Position numbers and translations under genes: made by a program
The notes under the pieces: model-generated
The model's database searches: none
Seen by the model: only the letters and a program-made list of their open reading frames with translations
What the model was told of the DNA's origin: nothing
Shown here: positions 9,096-19,048 of the stretch, in pieces
Numbering within the stretch: position 1 is the first letter of the stretch
Layout of the letters: every line of letters starts with the position of its first letter
Source: Cupriavidus sp. EM10
Lineage (GTDB): Bacteria; Pseudomonadota; Gammaproteobacteria; Burkholderiales; Burkholderiaceae
Length of the DNA: 64,000 nt
Direction of reading: 5' to 3'
Assembly (NCBI RefSeq): GCF_018729255.1
Contig: NZ_CP076061.1
Location: forward strand, 1,798,001 to 1,862,000

Positions 9096-9368
9096 ATGGA
9101 TTCCCACGTAGTACAGGATGCTGGGTCGAAGACCGGGTTCAACCGGCGTGCGATTGCGGGGCTTGCTCTTGGGGCCGTGTCGATCGTCGCGCTCGCTTTC
9201 GCTGCCTCGGACTGGAAGCGGCTTGCATCGATGTTGCCTTTTGGGCTAGTGTTGCTGTGCCCGTTGATGCATTTCCATCACGCCGGGCGTCACCGGAATT
9301 CATCCTCGGCGAGAGGTAACGAGGCAAACGAACAGCGCGTCGGAATACAGGAGTCGCACAATGAATGA
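9096..9368 (+). CDS. DUF2933 small membrane protein
   Basis: A 90-residue protein with one or two hydrophobic segments ([14 protein letters not shown] and [12 protein letters not shown]) ending in [10 protein letters not shown], the typical DUF2933 signature found beside copper and silver ATPases. The Met/His/Cys cluster could bind copper. AAAGGTGA precedes the ATG at 9096. Its end overlaps the start of copF by 8 bases, so the two are translationally coupled. It occupies the place of copL in the C. metallidurans order, but I do not assert that identity. Confidence 0.75.
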   Translation: MDSHVVQDAGSKTGFNRRAIAGLALGAVSIVALAFAASDWKRLASMLPFGLVLLCPLMHFHHAGRHRNSSSARGNEANEQRVGIQESHNE

Positions 9369-11776
9369 CCGTAGCCCGCTCCCGCCACACGAGCACTCTG
9401 CGCACGGCGGAGCGTCGCCAGGCGATCATGACGCGCATCATGACCATTCGCATGCCGGGCATAGCTCGCAATGCGATGGCAATCGCGCGTCCGAGGCCGA
9501 CTTGAAAGATCCGGTGTGTGGAATGGCCGTATCGACGGAGTCAAAATTCCGAGCCGAACACGATGGCAAGCAGTATTACTTTTGCAGCAACTCCTGCCAT
9601 CAGAAGTTTCTGCAGGAGCCGGCGAAGTATGTGGGGGTGAAGACCTCTGATACCACGGAACCGGTTGCCGCGCCGGAAGGGACCATCTACACGTGCCCAA
9701 TGCACCCGGAGATTCGTCGGGATCGTCCCGGGAACTGCCCGAAGTGCGGGATGGCGCTGGAGCCGCTGTTGCCGGATATCGAGGACGGCGAAAATCCAGA
9801 GCTGACGGATTTTCGACGCCGCTTCTGGTGGACGCTGCCGCTGACCGCAGTCGTCTTTGTACTCGCGATGTTCGGGTCTCGGCTGGGCTTGATGTCACCC
9901 GACATGCAAAGCTGGATGGAGTTTGTTCTGGCGACGCCGGTCGTCCTGTGGGCGGGCTGGCCATTTTTCGAACGCTGCCTGCAATCGTTCGTCAATCGCA
10001 GTCCGAACATGTGGACCCTGATTGGGCTGGGAACTGGTGCTGCCTATATCTATAGCGTGGTGGCGACGATTGCGCCGGGCGTTTTCCCGCCCGCGTTCGC
10101 CGCGCATGGGCGTATTGGCGTGTATTTTGAGGCCGCCGCGGTCATCATCTCGCTCACCCTGCTCGGGCAGCTTCTTGAGCTCAAGGCGCGCTCGCAGACC
10201 TCCGCCGCAATCAAATCTCTGCTCGGCCTGGCACCAAAAACTGCCCGCCGCATTGGCACCGACGGACAAGAGGAGGATGTGGCCCTGACCCACGTTCACG
10301 TGGGAGACCTGTTGCGGGTCCGGCCCGGCGAAAAAGTACCCGTGGACGGCGTCGTCACGGAAGGTAGCAGCTCCATCGACGAATCGATGATTACGGGCGA
10401 GCCGATGCCGGTTTCAAAGCGCGCGGGTGACCACGTCATTGGCGCGACGATCAACACTTCGGGCAGCCTGATCATTCGGTCGGAGAAGGTCGGTGCGCAG
10501 ACCATGTTGTCCCAGATCGTCCAGATGGTTGCCCAGGCACAGCGGTCGAAGGCGCCGATGCAGCGCATGGCGGATCGCGTTGCTGGGGTATTCGTGCTCG
10601 CAGTCATTGGTGTGGCGGCGGCCACGTTTCTCGCGTGGGGACTCTTCGGCCCCGAGCCGAGTTGGGTATTTGGCCTGATCAACGCGGTCGCCGTGCTGAT
10701 TATCGCGTGCCCATGCGCGCTTGGATTGGCCACGCCGATGTCCATCATGGTCGCAAGCGGTAAGGGTGCTGCGAACGGCGTGCTATTTCGGGATGCGGCG
10801 GCGATCGAAAACCTTCGCAAGGTTACCGCACTGATTGTGGACAAGACCGGTACATTGACCGAGGGCCGACCCGCCTTTGCGCGATCTGTGGGGATCAACG
10901 GCTATGGCGACGAAGAGGTGCTGTGGCTCGCCGCAAGTCTTGACCAAGGGAGCGAGCATCCGCTAGCCGCCGCGCTGGTTTCCGCCGCACGGGATGCAGG
11001 GTTGACCCTGGAGAAGGCAGAAAATTTTGAATCAAGCACAGGGATTGGCGTTCGAGGCAAAGTGGGGGGGAAAGGCTGGCCATTGGCAACACGGCGCTCA
11101 TGGAGGAGGAGCGTGTCCAGGTTGAGCCGTTGCGTGCGCAAGCCGAGGACCTGCGCGCACAGGGAGCGAGCGTCATGTATCTGTCCGTTGACGGCACGCT
11201 GGCTGGGCTACTTGCCGTGTCGGACCCTATCAAGCACTCGACACCAGAAGCGTTGCAGAGTCTGCGGGACGAGGGTATCCGCGTGATCATGGCCACCGGT
11301 GATGGCCTCGCCACAGCGAAAGCGGTGGCCACCAATCTGAACATTGACGAGTTCCGTGGGGAAGTGAAGCCCGCCGACAAGCTTGCGTTGGTGACGCAAC
11401 TGCAGGACGCTGGCGACGTGGTGGCCATGGCGGGTGACGGGATCAATGACGCACCTGCACTGGCCAAGGCCGATGTGGGTATCGCCATGGGCACCGGGAC
11501 CGATGTTGCAATGAACAGCGCCCAGGTTACCCTGGTCAAGGGCGATTTGCGCGGCATCGCCCGGGCCCGAAACCTCTCGGAAGCGACGATCCGTAACATG
11601 AAGCAAAACCTGGCATTTGCCTTTGTCTATAACGCGCTTGGCGTGCCCTTGGCCGCTGGCGTCCTGTACCCGTTTACCGGGTTGCTGCTGTCCCCATGAT
11701 TGCGGCGCTCGCGATGAGCCTGAGTTCCGCATCGGTGATTTCCAACGCGCTGAGGCTCAGGCGGACGGCTGTCTGA
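9361..11776 (+). CDS. copF: Copper-exporting P1B-type ATPase (two apparent frameshifts)
   Basis: Inner-membrane pump that expels Cu(I) from the cytoplasm using ATP. In order: a His-rich N-terminus ([13 protein letters not shown]), a YHS domain (DPVCGMAV ... [10 protein letters not shown]), a heavy-metal-binding YTCPMHPEI ... CPKCGM segment, membrane helices, the CPC ion motif ([11 protein letters not shown], near residue 450), the phosphorylation site DKTGTLTEG and the ATP hinge [10 protein letters not shown]. The reading frame breaks twice. A one-base loss in the G run at 11064-11070 breaks [12 protein letters not shown], and another in the C run at 11692-11695 cuts the last membrane helix. 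Restoring both gives about 805 residues ending at 11776, the normal family length. I consider these likely sequence errors. First gene of a + strand copF-copG-copJ run. Confidence 0.9.
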
Positions 11777-11820
11777 CGCGAGCCGATCGTTGTTGCAAGT
11801 TCTGTACAAGGAATATTTTA

Positions 11821-12233
11821 ATGAAATACCTGTTTGCCGCTGCCATCCTGGCAGGAAGTGCCGCGTCGTATGCCGCGGCGCCTGCCATGACGGTCTATAA
11901 GGATCCTAACTGCGGTTGTTGCGAAGAGTGGGTGAAGCACATCAATCAAGCCGGCTTCCCCCCAAGGTGATCAACTCGACGGATGTGACCTCGGTAAAGA
12001 CGCGGCTTGGGGTGCCGGCCTCATTCAGTTCCTGCCACACCGCCGTGCTGGAAACTAGCGGCCAGGTCATTGAGGGGCATGTGCCGGCCTCCGCTATCCA
12101 GAAACTGGTGGCCAATCGCGCAGTCAAGGGCGTCGCAGTGCCTGGCATGCCGACCAACGCACCGGGCATGGGCAAGCTGAACGGCGGCCTGGTCACGGTG
12201 GATTTCCAGGGCAAGCCCTTCTCCCAAGATTAA
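11821..12233 (+). CDS. copG: DUF411 periplasmic metal-binding protein (frameshift)
   Basis: Secreted protein of about 137 residues. It has a Sec signal peptide (MKYLFAAAILAGSAASYA), a thioredoxin-like first strand with DPNCGCCEEWVKH, then EGHVPASAI and a C-terminal GMPTNAPGM. The conserved Cys cluster and Met residues are the DUF411 (CopG) copper site; CopG proteins are thought to interconvert Cu(I) and Cu(II) in the periplasm. The frame breaks after GFPP at the C run 11958-11963; one extra C joins it to KVINSTDV. It follows copF by 44 bases, as in the C. metallidurans cop order, so the symbol rests on both domain and synteny. Confidence 0.85.
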
Positions 12234-12276
12234 AGAAATCAGAGCTGGCGGCACCAATGCCGCCAGACAATGCTGC

Positions 12277-12801
12277 ATGGAAGAATCCAACAAGCCGCGC
12301 TGGAGGATCATCGGCCTCCTGGGGTTAGGTACCGTCGCCGCGACGGTCATCGCGCTGCAGGCCAAACGCTATCTGGAGACACCGCAAATCCCCGATCGGG
12401 CACGGAGTGGGCGTGAATTGCGCATCGACACATCGGATTTACAGCGGGTGGAGCGAGGCAGGCAGCTATATGCGCAGGCATGTGCGGCGTGCCACGGTGC
12501 CAAACTGGAAGGGCAGCCGAACTGGCGCGATAGGCTGCCAAGTGGGCGGCTGCCGGCCCCACCACACGACGCGTCAGGCCATACCTGGCACCATGCGGAC
12601 GCGATACTGTTCTCGCTCACGAAGAATGGATTGGTACCAGGCGTCTCTGCGCCGAGCAATTATGTCAGCGACATGCCGGCCTTCAAGTCGTCGATGTCAG
12701 ACGAGGACATCGTTGCAGTACTGGCCTACATCAAAAGCACCTGGCCAGAGAAGATGCAGGCCGCCCAGCGCGAGGCGACCAACGAGTACATCGGTCGCTA
12801 G
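12277..12801 (+). CDS. copJ: c-type cytochrome of the copper cluster
   Basis: A 174-residue protein with one N-terminal membrane anchor (IIGLLGLGTVAATVIAL) and a periplasmic class I cytochrome c domain: haem-binding CAACH near residue 70 and a likely axial Met in SDMPAF. It probably passes electrons in the periplasm, perhaps to or from CopA or CopG during copper redox cycling (inference). It follows copG by 43 bases in the same direction, the position of copJ in C. metallidurans. It converges on copI. Confidence 0.8.
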   Translation: MEESNKPRWRIIGLLGLGTVAATVIALQAKRYLETPQIPDRARSGRELRIDTSDLQRVERGRQLYAQACAACHGAKLEGQPNWRDRLPSGRLPAPPHDASGHTWHHADAILFSLTKNGLVPGVSAPSNYVSDMPAFKSSMSDEDIVAVLAYIKSTWPEKMQAAQREATNEYIGR

Positions 12802-12895
12802 CCTGTCGAGAAACAAGAACGGCCTCCATGCCTGTCGTCATCACAGGTTGGAGGCCATCGGTCAGTTTGGCGGGAGTGGTTAGTCGCGTGCCGCG

Positions 12896-13372
12896 CTATT
12901 TTCTCACAACGACCTTGCCGACCATACCGGCTTCGAAGTGGCCGGGCACCAGGCAGGCGAAATCGACCGTTCCAGGCTTTTCAAACCGCCAGACGAGAGT
13001 TCCCTGTGCGCCCGGTGCGAGCGTGAGCTTGTTCGGGGCAGCGTGCTTTTCGCCGGCCATCTCCCGCATCATTTTTGCATGCTCTTTCAGTTCGGCCGTC
13101 GTGCCGATCACCATCTCGTGCTCGATCATCCCGGCATTGCGTACCTGAAACCGGATGGTGTCACCCGCTTTCACCGGGATCGCGTCGGGCGAGAATCGCA
13201 TGGTGTCGTTCATCGTGACGTCCACCGTACGCGTGGCCTTGGCACTAACGCCAGGTTGTCCTGCGACCGATGCAGCCGGTTTGCGCGTGGCCGAGCTGTC
13301 ATTGCTCGGGGCGGCTGTCGCCAGCGACGGTACAAAGGCCACAGCGATGAGAGAAAGCGCGAGTGTCTTCAT
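12896..13372 (-). CDS. copI: Periplasmic cupredoxin
   Basis: A 158-residue precursor with a Sec signal peptide (MKTLALSLIAVAFVPSLATA) and a plastocyanin-like domain. The type 1 copper ligands are visible: His in GMIEHEMVIG and the C-terminal C-x4-H-x4-M pattern of FACLVPGHFEAGMVG. It binds a single blue copper and would act as electron carrier or copper buffer. Last gene of the minus-strand copA-B-C-D-I run, 71 bases after copD. copI is the usual name for this protein in the Cupriavidus cluster. Confidence 0.9.
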   Translation of the reverse strand: MKTLALSLIAVAFVPSLATAAPSNDSSATRKPAASVAGQPGVSAKATRTVDVTMNDTMRFSPDAIPVKAGDTIRFQVRNAGMIEHEMVIGTTAELKEHAKMMREMAGEKHAAPNKLTLAPGAQGTLVWRFEKPGTVDFACLVPGHFEAGMVGKVVVRK

Positions 13373-13443
13373 GGCGAACCTCGGTGGTGGGATGTTAGGG
13401 ATGGGCCGAGTCGGATCGACTCAGCCTCTGAATTGGACGGGTC

Positions 13444-14361
13444 TTACATTTGCATGGGGGAAAGAATGCCGAGCGATGCAACCAGAATCAGGATCAGCGT
13501 CGCGGCGCCGGTCTCGATCGTCAGGCTGCGTTGCAGCGTGCGTACGGCGACCACGTGATCCCCGGTGCGAACCGCATGTTCAAGCTGCGGGCTGAGATGG
13601 AAACGGTTGGCCGCTGCGAGCAGCAGCATGATGCCGAAGAGTGCTAGCTTGAATAGCAGCAGGCCACCGTACGACGCCAGGCTCAGTTCCGGCAGTTGCA
13701 ACCCAATAATCATCCAGTAGTTGACGACGCCGGTGACCACCAGGGTGGCAACCACCATCGTGCCGACCTGGGCGAATCCATTGGACGTCCGGCTCAGTAG
13801 CGCCACCTTGTTGGGGGTTGCGGCCGTGCGGGACAACACAACGAAGGCAATCAGGGCACCGAACCATGCGCCGGCTGCGATCAGGTGTGCGATGTCTGAT
13901 GCAAGGTGGATATAGCCCTTCACGCCGTCGTCCATCGCGCCGTGCCCTCCCCACGCCAAGGTTGCCAGCGCGAACGCGGCACCGCCTGTTATGGCGCTGA
14001 ACTGGGACAGCGGCCGATTACGCAGGAAGAGCGCGGCGAGCAGACACAGGAACAGGGCAACCACACGAACAATCCAGGCCGTACCGAACGCGGTCCCGGT
14101 CACAATCATCTCGAAAACGTGGCCTTGAAGTTCCGTGTACGAAGCGGCGCCCGTCATGCCCTTCGCCATGACGGCGATGTTCACGAACGACAGGACGATA
14201 CCGAGCGTTGCGGCCACCTTGCAAAGAGTTGCAAAGGAGGCACCGATCGGTGACCGCCGCTCCTCCTGGCGCAATGCATACAAGGCGAACAGCGGAAGGC
14301 CAAACAGCGCTGCGAGATCTAGATAGAGTGCGAAACGCACTGCGACAGTTGCCCAGTCCAT
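13444..14361 (-). CDS. copD: Copper resistance inner-membrane protein CopD
   Basis: A 305-residue polytopic protein with about eight hydrophobic helices and the conserved His residues of CopD/PcoD (GHGAMDDGVKGYIHLASDIAHL). It is believed to move copper across the inner membrane with CopC. Length is as expected. It starts 6 bases after copC on the minus strand, an arrangement that implies one transcript and coupled translation. No frameshift is seen. Confidence 0.92.
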   Translation of the reverse strand: MDWATVAVRFALYLDLAALFGLPLFALYALRQEERRSPIGASFATLCKVAATLGIVLSFVNIAVMAKGMTGAASYTELQGHVFEMIVTGTAFGTAWIVRVVALFLCLLAALFLRNRPLSQFSAITGGAAFALATLAWGGHGAMDDGVKGYIHLASDIAHLIAAGAWFGALIAFVVLSRTAATPNKVALLSRTSNGFAQVGTMVVATLVVTGVVNYWMIIGLQLPELSLASYGGLLLFKLALFGIMLLLAAANRFHLSPQLEHAVRTGDHVVAVRTLQRSLTIETGAATLILILVASLGILSPMQM

Positions 14362-14367
14362 TGCAGC

Positions 14368-14754
14368 TTACTTGACGGTGAAGGTGATATTGCCGTTGAT
14401 CGGATGGGTGTCGGACGACACAGCGCGCCATTCCACACGATAGTTGCCGGGGCTGAGCGGCTGCGTAGGCGTGACCACCATGGTCTTGGGATCGTCGCCG
14501 CCGGCGACCTTTGCTGCGATCTTCATCGGCGAGTGGTCAGCCATGCCCGGCATGCCGGTCATCAGCAGATTTGCGCCTGAGAACTGCGTCGAAAGATTCT
14601 CCGAGAACTTCAGTTCGATCTTTTGGGGAGCGGCGACTTCCGCCTTGTCAGCGGGTGTCGATGTGAGCAGCTTCGGGTGCGCAAAGGCCACGGAGCTGAC
14701 GAGCAATGCGGCAGCCGCGAGGGTCGCACGAATAGTGAGGCGTGATGCTTGCAT
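14368..14754 (-). CDS. copC: Periplasmic copper-binding protein CopC
   Basis: A 128-residue precursor. The Sec signal peptide ends at AFA, leaving the mature N-terminal HPKL, whose first His is the classic Cu(II) ligand. The Met-rich loop (LLMTGMPGMADHSPMKI) gives the Cu(I) site, and SSDTHPINGN the second Cu(II) ligand set. The ATG at 14754 is preceded by GGAG; the longer open frame to 14976 runs into copB and is not used. It hands copper to CopD, just downstream. Confidence 0.95.
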   Translation of the reverse strand: MQASRLTIRATLAAAALLVSSVAFAHPKLLTSTPADKAEVAAPQKIELKFSENLSTQFSGANLLMTGMPGMADHSPMKIAAKVAGGDDPKTMVVTPTQPLSPGNYRVEWRAVSSDTHPINGNITFTVK

Positions 14755-14797
14755 GAAAAACTCCAATTGCTGGTGGGGTGAGAAAGGATAAAGACGA

Positions 14798-16285
14798 TCA
14801 GAACCACATGCGAATACCCGCGACGAAGCGCGTCTCGCCGCTGCGACCGCCGGAGGCTCGGACCATGTTTGCGGTATTGCCAAAGCTTTGCGAGCGTTCG
14901 ATACCGATGTACGGCGCAAACTGCCGGCTAAATTCATAGCGCAATCGCACTCCGACAGCGCCGCTGGAAAGGCCACTGCCGATACCGATTTCGGGGTCGT
15001 TCTTGCCGTACAGGCTGGCTTCCAACCTGGGCTGCAAGATCAGCCTCTGGGTCAGCAGCAAATCATACTCACCGGAAAGGCGCAGCGCGGTTCGTCCCTC
15101 GGTGCCGACATAGCCGGTTGCCTCGACTTCGAACCAGTAAGGCGCCAACCCTTGCACACCGAACGCAAGCCAGTTGCGTGCAGGGCGCCCATAGCCGGCG
15201 TCGTTCCGGACACCCAGTTGGGTGTCCCAATACGTGGCAATGGCGTGTCCCCACAACAGTTCGGTGCGGGCTTCGGGAACCTTGCCCTTTTCCACCTCGC
15301 CTTCTGCCTTGATCACGAACTTGTTGAACGCATTCCCAATCCACGCCTGCGCTTCGTAGGATGCCGCATTGCTTTCGTTGCCTTTGGTCCATTCAAGGCG
15401 ATCAACGAGAACGGACGCGAAGATATGTTCGTCCGCCATATGCAGCGACCGGCTGGGGCCAATCGCGTATTGGCCGACGCCGAGCTTTGCGCCGTCGGAA
15501 TAAGCATCTGGATCTCTGGCGTCCGGCGGAGCGCTTCCACCCTGCATCTGCATGGCGCCATGATCCATGCCCTGCATTGAGCCCTGGTCCATGCCTTGCA
15601 TTTTGCTGTGGTCCATGCCCTGCATTGAGCCCTGGTCCATGCCTTGCATCTTGCTGTGGTCCATGCCCTGCATTGAGCCCTGGTCCATGCCTTGCATCTT
15701 GCTGTGGTCCATGCCCTGCATCGAGCCCTGGTCCATGCCCTGCATCTTGCTGTGGTCCATGCCCTGCATCGAGCCCTGGTCCATGCCTTGCATCTTGCTG
15801 TGGTCCATGCCCTGCATTGAGCCCTGGTCCATGCCTTGCATCTTGCTGTGGTCCATGCCCTGCATCGAGCCCTGGTCCATGCCCTGCATCGAGCCCTGGT
15901 CCATGCCCTGCATCTTGCTGTGGTCCATGCCCTGCATCGAGCCCTGGTCCATGCCTTGCATCTTGCTGTGGTCCATGCCCTGCATTGAGCCCTGGTCCAT
16001 GCCTTGCATCTTGCTGTGGTCCATGCCCTGCATCGAGCCCTGGTCCATGCCCTGCATCTTGCTGTGGTCCATGCCCTGCATTGAGCCTTGTCCTGCGCTC
16101 GGCGTTGAGCCCTGCTTCTTCGCGGTTGGGGCTGTCGCCTTCTGGGGGCGTGAATCCGGCGTTGCTTCGTTTGCCGGCGCACCATCGTTGTTTGAACTGT
16201 TGGGCGAATGCGAGTGCTGTGCCCACGCGGCGCTCATTCCTGCAGTGAGCAGGGCGGCGACTGCAATTCGTGTGTACTTGTACAT
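14798..16285 (-). CDS. copB: Outer-membrane copper resistance protein CopB with a long Met/His repeat
   Basis: A 495-residue precursor. It has a signal peptide (MYKYTRIAVAALL...AWA), a Ser/Asn/Thr linker, about 22 tandem octads alternating MQGMDHSK and MQGMDQGS (residues about 68-245), then the conserved CopB beta-barrel region ending in the outer-membrane-type C-terminal Phe (GIRMWF). The Met/His octads should bind copper; the barrel may store or export it. Just after the repeats is RDPDAYSDGAKLG, close to the DPYTDGA motif of the small secreted proteins in this window. It lies between copA (31 bases) and copC (43 bases). The repeat number may vary between strains and could be misassembled. 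Confidence 0.93.
   Translation of the reverse strand: MYKYTRIAVAALLTAGMSAAWAQHSHSPNSSNNDGAPANEATPDSRPQKATAPTAKKQGSTPSAGQGSMQGMDHSKMQGMDQGSMQGMDHSKMQGMDQGSMQGMDHSKMQGMDQGSMQGMDHSKMQGMDQGSMQGMDQGSMQGMDHSKMQGMDQGSMQGMDHSKMQGMDQGSMQGMDHSKMQGMDQGSMQGMDHSKMQGMDQGSMQGMDHSKMQGMDQGSMQGMDHSKMQGMDQGSMQGMDHGAMQMQGGSAPPDARDPDAYSDGAKLGVGQYAIGPSRSLHMADEHIFASVLVDRLEWTKGNESNAASYEAQAWIGNAFNKFVIKAEGEVEKGKVPEARTELLWGHAIATYWDTQLGVRNDAGYGRPARNWLAFGVQGLAPYWFEVEATGYVGTEGRTALRLSGEYDLLLTQRLILQPRLEASLYGKNDPEIGIGSGLSSGAVGVRLRYEFSRQFAPYIGIERSQSFGNTANMVRASGGRSGETRFVAGIRMWF
15557..16086 (-). repeat. 24-bp tandem repeat array within copB
   Basis: About 22 copies of a 24-bp unit encoding MQGMDHSK or MQGMDQGS in near-perfect alternation (48-bp higher-order unit); one place has two QGS units in a row. 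Single-base differences (CTTGCATC, CCTGCATC, TTGAG or TCGAG) mark individual copies. Because the unit is a multiple of three, unit gains and losses keep the frame. It also leaves five other frames open, giving long false ORFs. Confidence 0.95.
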
Positions 16286-16316
16286 GGGATCTGGTAGTCG
16301 GTTGAAGAGAGTCGGA

Positions 16317-18160
16317 TCAGGCCACAAGTACTTCGCGGAACATCCCGGCATCCATGTGCAACATAAGGTGGCAGTGCCATGCCCAGCGGCCCAATGCGTC
16401 GGCGGTTACCAGGAAGCTGATCCGCTGCGCAGGTTGGACCGGAATGGTATGTCGCCGGGCCTGGAACGAACCGTCAGGCGACTCGAGCTCACTCCACATG
16501 CCGTGCAGGTGCATCGGGTGAGTCATCATCGTGTCGTTGTGCAGAATCACGCGCAGTCGTTCACCGTACTTGAAACGGACCGGTGTGGATTTGCCGTACT
16601 CAACACCATCGATTGACCAGGAGTAGCGTTCCATGTTGCCGGTGAGGTGCAGTTCAACTTCCCGAGCAGGACCGCGCTTGTCGAGGGGCCGCCAATGGTA
16701 TGTTGATCGGCCAGCGTCAGAACGCGGCGGCCGTTGTTACGCAGACCGATGCCAGGGTCGTCGAGATTCGTTCTGGCCATGTCCACGCGCATGTCCGTGT
16801 TCGCGCCATATTCGGTCTTGGCGTGCCGAGCCTTCGTGCTGGGGACCTTGAGCGAAGCATCCATGGCCATGCCGCCCATCGCGTGCTGGCTATGGTCCAT
16901 GGTCATGGCCCCATGGTTCATGCCAGCCATGCTGCCTTGGTTCATGCCGCCCATGTCCATCTTGCTGTGGTCCATGCCACCCATGCCACCCATGCCACCC
17001 ATCATGTCGCTCATGGTGAGCCACTCGGGCTTGTCCACGGCCGGCACCTGGGCGTTGAGTCCTGCGCGCACCGCGAGTGTGCCGCGGGCGTAGCCAGTGC
17101 GATCCATGGATTGGGAGAAGATCGTATAGGCGTCGTCTCGCGGTTCCACCAGCACGTCGTAGGTCTCGCCGGGACCAAAGCGGAACTCGTCAACGCTTAC
17201 GGGTTCCAGGTTCTGGCCGTCGACTTGAATGACCTTGAGCTTCAGGCCGGGAATACGTACGTCATAGAACGTATTCCCGGACCCATTGATGAACCGCAGG
17301 CGTACCTTCTCACCGGGCTTGAACAAGCCAGTCCAATTGCCAGCGGGGGTAACGCCATTGGTCAGATAGGTCAGTGTGGCACCGGAAAGATCCGCCAGGT
17401 CGGTCGGATTCATCCGCATCTCGTTCCACATCTTGCGCTTCTCGAAAGCGCTCTTCACACCGTCGTTTGAAACGTCGCGGAAAAAATCGAAGACGGTGGG
17501 CTTGATGTAGTTGTAGTAGTCGCTCTGAACCTTCAGTTTCGACAGGACTCGCATGGGGTCCTCGTCGGTCCAGTCCGAGAGCAGAATGGTGTAGTCCCTG
17601 TCGGCTCGCACACCGTCCACGCCGGTGGCCGGATCAATCACGATGCCGCCATACACACCGGTCATTTCCTGGAAGCCGGAATGCGAGTGATACCAGTAGC
17701 TGCCGGTTTGTTCGACCTTGAACTGGTAGGTAAATGTCTCGCCGGGGGCGATACCGGCAAAGCTGATTCCCGGTACGCCGTCCATCTGGAACGGCAGGAT
17801 GATGCCGTGCCAGTGGATTGACGTGTGCTCGTGCAAGCGGTTCGTGACGCGGATCGTCACGGTGTCGCCTTGCCGCCAGCGCAACGTCGGACCGGGAAGC
17901 ATCCCATTGATAGTTGTCGCCACCCGCGGCGTACCGGTAAAGTTGACAACCGATTCGGCGATGACAAGGTCAAACTCCGTCCCCGTCAATACCGGGGCGG
18001 TGCCGGATGAAGCGCTTTCGGGGAGTCCCGATGATTGTGCCCACGCAGTTCCGCCCAAAGCACTCAGCCCCGCCATTACCCCGCCGGCGGCCAAACCTTG
18101 TACGAAACGGCGGCGTGGCAGGTTGGGCAGCAAGATGCCAGACAGTCGATCACGTCGCAT
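16317..18160 (-). CDS. copA: Multicopper oxidase CopA (one apparent frameshift)
   Basis: Periplasmic multicopper oxidase, about 614 residues, that oxidises Cu(I) and binds extra copper. It has a Tat signal (RRRFVQGLAAGG), cupredoxin domains with HWHG and YHSHSG near the N-terminus, a central Met/His-rich segment (MGGMGGMDHSKMDMGGM) and C-terminal copper motifs HPMHLHGMW and HCHLMLHMDAGM. The ATG at 18160 has AAGGA upstream. The frame breaks near 16685-16688, where the coding strand needs five C but has four; adding one joins TIGGP to LDKRGPAREVELHLTGN. First gene of the copABCDI run, divergent from copRS. Confidence 0.93.
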
Positions 18161-18362
18161 GAAAATAGTCCTTTTCGCTTGAATGGCCGCTTCGGTTTTG
18201 CGGCAGGTCAAAGAGTAGCGAGATGCTGGCTACCGACGACTTACCTGAACATTACATTCCGGACAGGTTGGGGTCACCTCGGTGCGTACTGGGTAGACTA
18301 CGCCGAAGATAAAAATTTGTATTAACAAAACCCGGCCGATCGCGTTGGGAGGAGGTTGGGTA
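18161..18362. promoter_or_regulatory. Divergent copA/copR promoter region
   Basis: This 202-base spacer must hold promoters for copABCDI (minus) and copRS (plus). At 18243-18268 an inverted repeat ACCTG...CAGGT flanks ACATTACAT, a candidate binding site for CopR. ACATTACA occurs again just before the copM-like gene (21680-21687). The AT-rich AAAAATTTGTATTAAC at about 18310 could be a -10 region for copR. These are readings by eye, not tested sites. Confidence 0.55.
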
Positions 18363-19048
18363 ATGAAACTGCTGGTAGTGGAAGATGAAGTCAAGACGGG
18401 GGAGTATCTCCGGCAGGGCCTGACCGAGGCGGGGTTCGTGGTCGACCTGGTCGCCAATGGACTCGATGGTCAACACTTTGCGGTCAATGAAACCTACGAT
18501 CTCATCATCCTCGATGTCATGCTGCCCGACGTCGACGGATGGCATATTCTGCATGCCATCCGCGCGTCAGGGAACGCGGTCCCGGTCTTGTTTCTGACGG
18601 CGCGAGACAGTGTTGCCGATCGCGTGCGAGGCCTCGAGCTCGGCGCGGATGACTATCTGGTCAAGCCATTTGCCTTTTCGGAGCTGCTTGCCAGGGTCAG
18701 GACGCTGCTGCGTCGAGGCGCGGTGCAACTAGCGATGGACCGGATTCAAGTGGCCGATCTGATTCTGGATCTGAGCCGGCGGCGAGCGTCTCGCGGTGGG
18801 CGACGCATCACGCTGACCAGTAAGGAATTCGCCTTGCTCGAGTTGTTTGCGCGTCGAAGGGGGAGGTGCTTCCCCGATCCCTCATTGCCTCCCAGGTGTG
18901 GGACATGAACTTCGATAGCGATAGTAACGTGATCGACGTGGCGATCCGGCGCCTGCGGGCAAAAATCGATGACGGCTTTGAAGTAAAGCTGATCCAGACT
19001 GTGCGCGGCATGGGATACGTCCTCGAGGCACCTGAGGATCCTCTATGA
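18363..19048 (+). CDS. copR: Copper response regulator CopR (one apparent frameshift)
   Basis: OmpR-family response regulator of about 228 residues. The receiver domain has the acidic pair (VVEDE), the phosphorylated Asp in LIILDVMLP, and Lys in YLVKPF. The C-terminal winged helix has [13 protein letters not shown] and the recognition region [16 protein letters not shown]. The frame breaks at the G run 18859-18863; one extra G joins FARRRG to [14 protein letters not shown]. It overlaps copS by ATGA. Activated by CopS, it should induce copABCDI. Confidence 0.93.

Noticed and set aside
11064..11070. Programmed ribosomal frameshift in copF
   Set aside because: A second slip occurs at 11692 and similar slips in about twenty unrelated genes, so error is the simpler explanation.
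15557..16086. CRISPR array
   Set aside because: Repeats are contiguous without unique spacers and lie in frame in copB.
15313..16616. Five long ORFs in other frames across the copB repeat
   Set aside because: The 24-bp unit has no stops in several frames, so open frames arise automatically. Only the minus frame with signal peptide and barrel is coding.
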